Part shown: positions 58,929-64,000 of the stretch, piece after piece
Layout of the letters: each line of letters starts with the position of its first letter
Position numbering within the stretch: the stretch's first letter is position 1
Origin: Myxococcus stipitatus
GTDB lineage: Bacteria; Myxococcota; Myxococcia; Myxococcales; Myxococcaceae
Assembly (NCBI RefSeq): GCF_038561935.1
Contig: NZ_CP102770.1
Span: 8,928,001-8,992,000, forward strand
DNA length: 64,000 nt
Direction: 5' to 3'
Program-made: the position numbers and the translations under genes
The notes under the pieces: generated by a model
What the model saw: only the letters and a program-made list of their open reading frames with translations
What the model was told of the DNA's origin: nothing
Databases searched by the model: none

Positions 58929-60311
58929 TTACCGCACCCGCTCTATCTTGTGCTTGCGCCCCTTGATGCGGCCCTCACTCAAGCGCTGGAAGGCCACGCG
59001 CACCACGCGCCGCGCGACGGCGACGTAGGAGATGTGGTCCTGGATTTCAATCTTGCCCACGTCCGTCGCGGCGAAGCCTCCCGCCTCGCCCGTCAGCGCG
59101 CCGAGGATGTCGCCAGGCCGCATCTTGTCCTTGCGACCCGCGGAGATGTAGAGCGTCTCCCACTCGGAGCCGAGCGCACCGGCCTTCGCGGCCGTCGCCT
59201 CCAGCGCCGCCGCGTCGCCCGCCTCCAGCTTCACGCCGAGCGCCTGCTCAATCTCCTCCACCTTGCGCTCATCGCGCGGCGTCACCAGGGAGATGGCCAG
59301 GCCCGTGCGCCCCGCGCGTCCCGTGCGCCCGATGCGATGCACATAGGGCTCCGGCTGGAAGGGCATGTCGAAGTTGATGACGGCGTCGAGCGCCTCCACG
59401 TCGATGCCTCGTCCCGCCACGTCCGTGGCCACGAGCACGCGGGTGCTGAGGTTGCGGAACTTCGCCATGACGCGGTCCCGCTCGAACTGCTCCAGGTCGC
59501 CCTGGAGTCCGTCCACGCTGACGCCGCCGTCCGCGAGCGACTTCGTCAACTCCTGCACTGTTGCCTTGTGATTGCAGAAGACGATGGCGGAGGCGGGCAG
59601 GTGGTGGCGGAGGACCTTGAGCAGCACCGCGGGCTTGTCCTCGGGCGCGGCGTCGTAGCGGACCTGGCGGATGGGCGGCGCGGCCTCGGTGTCCTCCACC
59701 TTCACGCGCACCGGGTCCTTCTGGAACGTGCGGCTCAGGGCCGCGATGTCCGGCGGGAAGGTCGCGGAGAAGAGCACCGTCTGCCGGCGCGGCGGCAGCG
59801 CCCCCAGGATGTGCTCCATGTCCTCGCGGAAGCCCATGTCGAGCATCCGGTCCGCCTCGTCCAGCACCACCGTGGCCAGCCGCTTCGTCTCCAGCGCGTC
59901 GCGCCCCAGCACGTCCATCACCCGGCCCGGCGTCCCCACCGCGATGTGCGCGCCCTTCTCCAGCGCATCGAGCTGCGGACGGATGGGCTGGCCTCCCGCG
60001 AGCACCAGCACCTGGAGCCCCGGCATGCGCCGGCCCAGCTTGCGAATCTCTCCGGCGACCTGCGCGCACAGCTCGCGCGTGGGGCACAGCACCAGGGACT
60101 GGACGCGCCGGTCCTGGAGCTGGACCTTGCGCAGCAGGGGCAGCGCGAACGCGGCCGTCTTGCCGCTGCCGGTGCGCGCCTGGCCGACCAGGTCCTTGCC
60201 CTCCAGGAGGACGGGGATGCTCTGCGCCTGGATGGGCGTGGCCGTCTGGAAGCCCAGCTCCCCCAGGACCTGGAGCAACGGAGGAGTCAGTGAGAGCGCG
60301 GCGAAATCCAT
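58929..60311 (-). CDS. dbpA: DEAD-box ATP-dependent RNA helicase DbpA
   Basis: A 460-residue DEAD-box helicase. Q motif: FQTATPIQAQSIP; motif I: ARTGSGKTA; Ia: PTRELCAQVA; II: VVLDEADRMLDMGF; III: FSATFP; IV: AIVFCNHKATVQEL; V: LVATDVAGRGIDVEALD; VI: VHRIGRTGRAGRTG. The last ~75 residues (KDKMRPGDILGALTGEAGGF, FQRLSEGRIKGRKHKIERVR) are the DbpA-specific RNA-binding domain, which binds 23S rRNA hairpin 92. The helicase therefore acts in late 50S ribosome assembly. Length agrees with the E. coli protein (457). A single-gene unit; the start at ATG 60311 is clear. Confidence 0.95.
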   Translation of the reverse strand: MDFAALSLTPPLLQVLGELGFQTATPIQAQSIPVLLEGKDLVGQARTGSGKTAAFALPLLRKVQLQDRRVQSLVLCPTRELCAQVAGEIRKLGRRMPGLQVLVLAGGQPIRPQLDALEKGAHIAVGTPGRVMDVLGRDALETKRLATVVLDEADRMLDMGFREDMEHILGALPPRRQTVLFSATFPPDIAALSRTFQKDPVRVKVEDTEAAPPIRQVRYDAAPEDKPAVLLKVLRHHLPASAIVFCNHKATVQELTKSLADGGVSVDGLQGDLEQFERDRVMAKFRNLSTRVLVATDVAGRGIDVEALDAVINFDMPFQPEPYVHRIGRTGRAGRTGLAISLVTPRDERKVEEIEQALGVKLEAGDAAALEATAAKAGALGSEWETLYISAGRKDKMRPGDILGALTGEAGGFAATDVGKIEIQDHISYVAVARRVVRVAFQRLSEGRIKGRKHKIERVR

Positions 60312-60401
60312 CAGGGCCTCGATTGAGCGGAGGCGCGGAAGGTGCCTCGGAATCCGGGCGCCCTTGTAGCAGCCGTCCGGGGAGGCACAAGCCCCCGCAC
60401 G

Positions 60402-60785
60402 TCAATGCAGCGTGGGACGGCGACGGGACGAGCGCAGGCTTCGCTCCAGGTAACCCTTCAAGACGGCGGCGCTGTTGTGCGCTTCGTCGCGCGCGCTGTA
60501 CAGCAGCGTCACATCGCCCTCGCGGGCGGCCTCCAGGAGCGGCGCCAGGGCTTCACGGTGCGCGCCCAGCTCGCGGGTGTAGCGACGCTGGAACTCCGGC
60601 CAGCGCGCGGGGTCATGGCCGTACCACTTGCGCAGCTCGGTGCTGGGGGCCACGTCCTTGAGCCAGCCCTCCATCTTCAAGCGGGTCTTCTTGACGCCGC
60701 GAGGCCACAGCCGCTCCACGAGGAAGCGCGTGCCCTCCGAGTCTCCTGGCTCCAGGTGGTGATAGACGCGCTCGATTTGAATCAT
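60402..60785 (-). CDS. DUF488 (YeaO-like) protein
   Basis: A 127-residue protein of the DUF488 family. The signature is seen as IERVYHHLEPGDSEGTRFLV, LWPRGVKKTRLKMEGWLKDV, APSTELRKWYGHDPARWPEF and VTLLYSARDEAHNSAAVLKG. The absolutely conserved Arg of LWPRG and the terminal SAR motif are present. Function is not established; the family is thought to bind nucleic acid or nucleotides. ATG at 60785. It lies upstream of dbpA on the same strand, 90 bp apart, and is divergent from nagZ. Confidence 0.9.
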   Translation of the reverse strand: MIQIERVYHHLEPGDSEGTRFLVERLWPRGVKKTRLKMEGWLKDVAPSTELRKWYGHDPARWPEFQRRYTRELGAHREALAPLLEAAREGDVTLLYSARDEAHNSAAVLKGYLERSLRSSRRRPTLH

Positions 60786-61023
60786 CGCCCGAGCTCCCTG
60801 GGTGGGCGGGCGGCCGGGCGCCTGTCCTGGCCCGGTGCCGCCGCGGGTTCGCCTCAACGTAGGGATGCGGTGTGGGGGCTCGCGAGTCTTCCCTGGGGAA
60901 CAGGGAGCCCAGGGCCCGGATGGCGCCCAGAAGACAGGTGCCCCAGGGTGGTGACGAGCAGGCGACGCCCGGTGGATGTGGTCATAGAACTCCGTCCAGT
61001 CCGGCCCCAGGTTCTGCGAGACT

Positions 61024-62136
61024 GTGCCCGTGACCGCCTCCGCCCTCTACCGTGACTGCGCCCGCCTCTTCATGGTGGGCTTCCCTGGGACTCGCATCGA
61101 CGCCGACTTCGCGGCGCTGATGGATGACGGCATCTATGGCGCCATCCTCTTCAAGCGCAACGTGGGGACGGCACAGGAGACCGCCGCGCTGTGCCGGGAG
61201 GTGAAGGCCCGTGCGGGCCGACCCTTCATCCTCTCGGTGGACCAGGAGGGGGGACGGGTGGCTCGGCTGCGCGGCGCGCCCTTCACCACGCTGCCGTCCA
61301 TGCGCGAGCTGGGACAGCGGGGTGATGCCCAGCAGCTGGAGCGCGTGGGCCGGCTCCTCGCGCACGAACTGCGCGCGGTGGGCTTCGATTGGGACTTCGC
61401 GCCGGTGCTGGATGTGGACACCAATCCGGCCAACCCGGTGATTGGAGACCGGAGCCCCAGCCGCGAGGCGCACGAGGTGGCGCGGCTGGGTGTGGCGCTC
61501 GCGCGAGGACTGGAGGCGGGTGGGGTTGCCTCCTGCGGCAAGCACTTCCCGGGGCATGGGGATACGACGACGGACAGCCACCTGACGCTGCCTCGGCTGA
61601 CGCATGACCTGGAGCGGCTGCGGCAGGTGGAGCTCGTGCCGTTCCGGGCGTTCGCCCAGGCGCGGCTGGCGTCGGTGATGACGGCGCACGTGATGTTCGA
61701 CGCGCTGGACAAGGACGTGCCCGCGACGATGAGCGAGCGCGTGCTGGCGCGGGTGCTGCGCGAGGAGCTGGGGTTCGACGGCGTGCTGGTGAGCGATGAC
61801 CTGGAGATGAAGGCCATCGCGGACCACTACACGGTGGAGGAGGCGGCGGTGCGCGGCACGATGGCGGGCGTGGACCTGTTCCTCGTGTGCCACCACGCGG
61901 ACGTGCAGCGTCGCGCCATCGAGGCGGTGGTGAAGGCGGTGGAGTCCGGCCGCATCCCGTACGAGCGCATCCAGGAGGCACACCGCAGGCTCGATGTGCT
62001 CTCGGCGCGCTTCGCGCATCCCGCGGAAGACCGCCTCGCGACGCTGGGCAGCGCGGAGCACCAGGAGCTCGCCCAGGGGCTCGACAGCGCGTTCGTCGGC
62101 AAGGACCCGACCGAGGTCATGGTCGCGGTCCGCTGA
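61024..62136 (+). CDS. nagZ: Beta-N-acetylhexosaminidase NagZ (GH3)
   Basis: A 370-residue glycoside hydrolase family 3 enzyme. The catalytic signature KHFPGHGDTTTDSHL is present (His-Asp pair), and the nucleophile Asp lies in VLVSDDLEMKAIA. Other family marks are PFILSVDQEGGRVARLRG and FDWDFAPVLDVDTNP. NagZ removes N-acetylglucosamine from anhydro-muropeptides in peptidoglycan recycling and is normally cytosolic; no signal peptide is present here. The start is GTG at 61024 (or 61030), with GAGAC upstream and no ATG nearby. It converges with the downstream lipoprotein gene, with a strong hairpin between them. Confidence 0.93.
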   Translation: MPVTASALYRDCARLFMVGFPGTRIDADFAALMDDGIYGAILFKRNVGTAQETAALCREVKARAGRPFILSVDQEGGRVARLRGAPFTTLPSMRELGQRGDAQQLERVGRLLAHELRAVGFDWDFAPVLDVDTNPANPVIGDRSPSREAHEVARLGVALARGLEAGGVASCGKHFPGHGDTTTDSHLTLPRLTHDLERLRQVELVPFRAFAQARLASVMTAHVMFDALDKDVPATMSERVLARVLREELGFDGVLVSDDLEMKAIADHYTVEEAAVRGTMAGVDLFLVCHHADVQRRAIEAVVKAVESGRIPYERIQEAHRRLDVLSARFAHPAEDRLATLGSAEHQELAQGLDSAFVGKDPTEVMVAVR

Positions 62137-62164
62137 CGGGCGAGTCGGCCTGGTTCGAGGGGAC

Positions 62165-62196
62165 CCCTCGGGGACTCAGTGAGTCTGTCCCGAGGG
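62165..62196. terminator. Hairpin between nagZ and the lipoprotein gene
   Basis: CCCTCGGG (62165-62172) pairs with CCCGAGGG (62189-62196), with an inner GACTCA/TGAGTC arm. It overlaps the last codons and stop of the convergent lipoprotein gene. A second overlapping palindrome (62156-62170, CGAGGGG/CCCCTCG) offers an alternative fold. Confidence 0.6.
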
Positions 62197-62592
62197 AGTC
62201 TTCTTGGAGGGCTCTGGCTTTGGCTGTCCTGGAGCGGGCGGGGTGTCCTGGGCCTGCTTCTGTTCCTCTTCCTGGAACTCGCGGATGGCGTCCGGGTCAC
62301 CCGCGGCGATGCCGGGCTCCAGGCGAGGCGGGACGTTGTCCACGGCGGTGGGCGGCAGGTTCTCGCCGACGCGGTCCTGCACGGGCGCGATGTGAGGCTT
62401 CCCCGAGCCCCCCGTCCCCGGGCCGAAGCTGCTCAAGGGCTGGGCGTCATTGGCGATGCCCTGGTAGGGGCCGCCCGCCTTGGGGACCTCCTCGCGCCAT
62501 CGGGCCTTCTCGCGCTGACACGCGGAGCCCAGCAGCGAGGTGATGACGAGCGCGCCGGGCAGGAGCCAGCGGCGCATGTTTCCCTGGTTCAT
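62176..62592 (-). CDS. Small lipoprotein, Pro/Glu/Gln-rich
   Basis: A 138-residue lipoprotein with signal LLPGALVITSLLGSAC. The mature part includes WREEVPKAGGPYQGIANDAQ, then Pro-Pro-rich (NLPPTAVDNVPPRLEPGIAA) and a Glu/Gln-rich tail (REFQEEEQKQAQDTPPAPGQ). No named domain is seen. GGAGGG precedes the ATG at 62592 by seven bases. It and the next lipoprotein gene are adjacent on the same strand, and both carry short disordered mature parts. Confidence 0.75.
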   Translation of the reverse strand: MNQGNMRRWLLPGALVITSLLGSACQREKARWREEVPKAGGPYQGIANDAQPLSSFGPGTGGSGKPHIAPVQDRVGENLPPTAVDNVPPRLEPGIAAGDPDAIREFQEEEQKQAQDTPPAPGQPKPEPSKKTPSGQTH

Positions 62593-62689
62593 GTTCCATC
62601 CCTCCGGCGAGCCTCGTGGCTCCAGAGGGATGGATACCCATGCTGCCCCCGGGTGACGGCGGGCGAGCCGCCATCCACCCGACGGGTGC

Positions 62690-63184
62690 CTAGCGGCGCA
62701 GGCGAGGGTTGCGGTCCTGCCAGCCCAGCGGGCGATAGCCGCGGCTGTGGTCGTAGTCGGTGCTGCCCACGTTCGCGGCCCCGTCCTCACCGCCCAGGCC
62801 CTGGGCCGAGGGAGAGTAGGTGGCGGTGCCCGTGAGGGAGTTCCGGTGCGCCATCATGTGACCCTTGTCGTCCTGGATGGACTTGCCCTGCTGACCGTCC
62901 AGCTTGGTGGTGCGGGGGTCGATGCTGGAGCCGATCTCCTTGATGGTGCCGTTGTGGCCGCGGTCGGCGGTCATCAGGTACGGCGGGGACTTCTCGGGGT
63001 GGACGTTGCCTTCCATGTCCAGGAGGGCCTCCGGCTGGGTGCCGCGCTGGGCGAACACGCCCCCACGACTCTCATCCAGCTGCTTGCCACCCGACTCGGG
63101 GAGCCCACCACAGCCCACGGTCGACAAGGCCCCGACCGTCACCGCCGCCACCAGACCCCACCGCCGAAGATTCCGCTCGCGCAT
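62690..63184 (-). CDS. Small lipoprotein, His/Gly/Asp-rich
   Basis: A 164-residue lipoprotein with signal WGLVAAVTVGALSTVGC. The mature part is polar: LDESRGGVFAQRGTQPEALL, then SPPYLMTADRGHNGTIKEIG, HMMAHRNSLTGTATYSPSAQ and a final STDYDHSRGYRPLGWQDRNP. Recurrent Gly/Tyr/Arg suggests a disordered, possibly surface-associated protein. I recognise no family. The ATG at 63184 has GGAG five bases upstream; a GTG at 63190 is an alternative. A near-perfect palindrome lies about 50 bases upstream, in the position of an operator. Confidence 0.75.
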   Translation of the reverse strand: MRERNLRRWGLVAAVTVGALSTVGCGGLPESGGKQLDESRGGVFAQRGTQPEALLDMEGNVHPEKSPPYLMTADRGHNGTIKEIGSSIDPRTTKLDGQQGKSIQDDKGHMMAHRNSLTGTATYSPSAQGLGGEDGAANVGSTDYDHSRGYRPLGWQDRNPRLRR

Positions 63185-63232
63185 ATCCACTCCGTTTGAT
63201 TCGGGTCCTTGCCTTCCCGCCTCCCTGAAGAG

Positions 63233-63250
63233 TGGACACCCTGGTGTCCA
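63233..63250. promoter_or_regulatory. 18-bp near-perfect palindrome
   Basis: TGGACACC-CT-GGTGTCCA is an 8+8 dyad with a 2-bp centre, 49 bases upstream of the lipoprotein ATG at 63184. Its size and symmetry match binding sites of dimeric helix-turn-helix regulators. The regulator is unknown. Confidence 0.5.
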
Positions 63251-63585
63251 AACCCACGGGACGGGTTACCCGGCGGCCCATCCGTCCGCCTGCTCAGTTA
63301 ACCCTCTGAAGGGCCCGCGAACAGCACTCGATGTGAGTACCAGCGACCCAAGCTTCTTCACCGCAGAAGCCTACTTCCTCGATGGGGCTCGACTTCACTC
63401 GATGAACGCATGGCCTCCGCCCGAACGTGTAGAAATCGACCGAAGGGGTCTGGCTCACGGACACACCGAGAGACGCGGGTCACGTGACGCGCGGGCCCAT
63501 ACAAACTCACTTCCGCGAGCACCGAGGGTGCACAGCTCATTTCCGCTGCGCCCCCTCATGCGTGACAACAACAGACGCGGTGGAG
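63251..63585. other. Intergenic region before the histone-like gene
   Basis: About 335 bases with no supported gene. No tRNA-like cloverleaf or clear promoter was found. It is the least G+C-rich stretch near the right end. It should contain the 3' end of the histone-like transcript and the promoter of the lipoprotein. Confidence 0.45.
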
Positions 63586-64000
63586 CTACCGCTTCTTCTT
63601 CGCAGCGCCCTTCTTGGCCGGAGCCGCCTTCTTCGCAGCGCCCTTCTTGGCAGAAGCGCCCTTCTTCGTCAGGGCCGACTTCTTCGCAGCAGGCTTCTTG
63701 GCGGGAGCTGCCTTCTTCGCAGCGCCCTTCTTGGCCGAAGCTGCCTTCTTGGCCGAAGCTGCCTTCTTCGCGGCGCCCTTCTTGGCCGAAGCTGCCTTCT
63801 TCGCGGGCACAGCCTTCTTCGCCGCGCCCTTCTTGGCCGAAGCTGCCTTCTTCGCGGGCACAGCCTTCTTCGCAGCACCCTTCTTCGCCGAAACCGCCTT
63901 CTTCGCGGGCGCAGGCTTCGTCACCGGAGCCGCATCCACCGGCGCGGCCATCTCATCGACGGGAGCCGCCTTCTTCGGCGCCGCCTTGCGCTTCACGGGC
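63586..64000 (-). CDS. Histone H1-like Lys/Ala-rich protein (start outside window)
   Basis: At least 138 residues, with the stop at 63586-63588 and the frame open to the window edge. It is built from repeated A-A-K-K-(A/G)-x-P/S-A-K-K pentads; the only non-basic part is an early PVDEMAAPVDAAPVTKPAP. Such Lys/Ala repeat proteins resemble eukaryotic H1 tails and bacterial H1-like proteins (Hc1-type) and condense DNA non-specifically. The visible GTG at 63996 is a possible start, but because the frame stays open to the window edge the true N-terminus probably lies outside. Chromosome compaction, perhaps during sporulation, is inferred from composition. Confidence 0.8.
   Translation of the reverse strand, partial: PVKRKAAPKKAAPVDEMAAPVDAAPVTKPAPAKKAVSAKKGAAKKAVPAKKAASAKKGAAKKAVPAKKAASAKKGAAKKAASAKKAASAKKGAAKKAAPAKKPAAKKSALTKKGASAKKGAAKKAAPAKKGAAKKKR

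Noticed and set aside
63251-63585. Possible tRNA or small RNA in the gap
   Set aside because: No cloverleaf, anticodon arm or conserved TTC arm could be found.
63600-63900. Regularly spaced repeats that resemble a CRISPR array
   Set aside because: Unit spacing is a multiple of three, the repeats are in frame and encode Lys/Ala pentads, and there are no unique spacers.

Overview
The window is about 70% G+C and densely packed with genes. Several traits point to a myxobacterium (Myxococcota, most likely Myxococcaceae): an Hsp70 protein fused to a PilZ-type domain, a Ser/Thr kinase with a huge proline-rich tail, many FHA and lipoprotein genes with Asp-Ala-Gly-rich linkers, GTG/TTG starts, and ATGA/GTGA stop-start overlaps. 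This placement is inferred from gene content, since no rRNA is present. I see no tRNA, rRNA, insertion sequence, prophage or CRISPR array.

Layout. 0-5.5 kb: HIT protein, DUF1275 membrane protein, a fused membrane/spermidine-synthase-like protein and a CstA-type transporter. 5.6-11 kb: a transmembrane Ser/Thr kinase and an FHA-GAF protein whose cyclase domain has lost its catalytic residues. 11.1-18.5 kb: a vitamin B12 locus made of two consecutive minus-strand operons, each with a -35/-10 promoter and a cobalamin riboswitch. The first encodes a BtuB-like TonB receptor and a Cys-rich beta-propeller lipoprotein. The second encodes two further surface-type lipoproteins and a Rieske protein. Together they look like a B12-capture system comparable in logic to Bacteroides BtuB/BtuG. 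18.5-22.9 kb: an FHA protein and an ECF sigma factor operon. 23-28 kb: an M19 dipeptidase, a ComEA-like operon behind a near-consensus sigma-54 promoter, a C69 dipeptidase and a MarR regulator.

28-38 kb: a DUF4175-like protein coupled to a peptidase-MA/TPR protein, small membrane and lipoproteins, an S9 peptidase, a DsbA-family protein and a FliB-like protein. 38-45 kb: a stand-alone ClpX-type zinc finger, the PilZ-Hsp70 fusion, a multi-pass membrane protein, an SRPBCC protein and a propeller lipoprotein. 45.6-49.6 kb: a MoxR-DUF58-BatA-like operon.

49.7-57.4 kb holds the least explained region: six plus-strand genes comprising two paralogous proteins with an acidic Gly-Phe-Glu head and an Arg-rich, glycine-zipper tail, an HEIGH zinc-protease-like protein, two unrecognised proteins and a DUF4438 protein. 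A 19-bp inverted repeat lies just upstream. It is the best candidate for an undescribed system. 57.4-64 kb: a LuxR-type regulator, the RNA helicase DbpA, a DUF488 protein, NagZ, two small lipoproteins and, cut by the window end, a histone-H1-like Lys/Ala repeat protein.

Start codons were chosen from ribosome-binding sites, signal peptides and overlaps; alternatives are noted. Family names come from recognised motifs, not from database searches.
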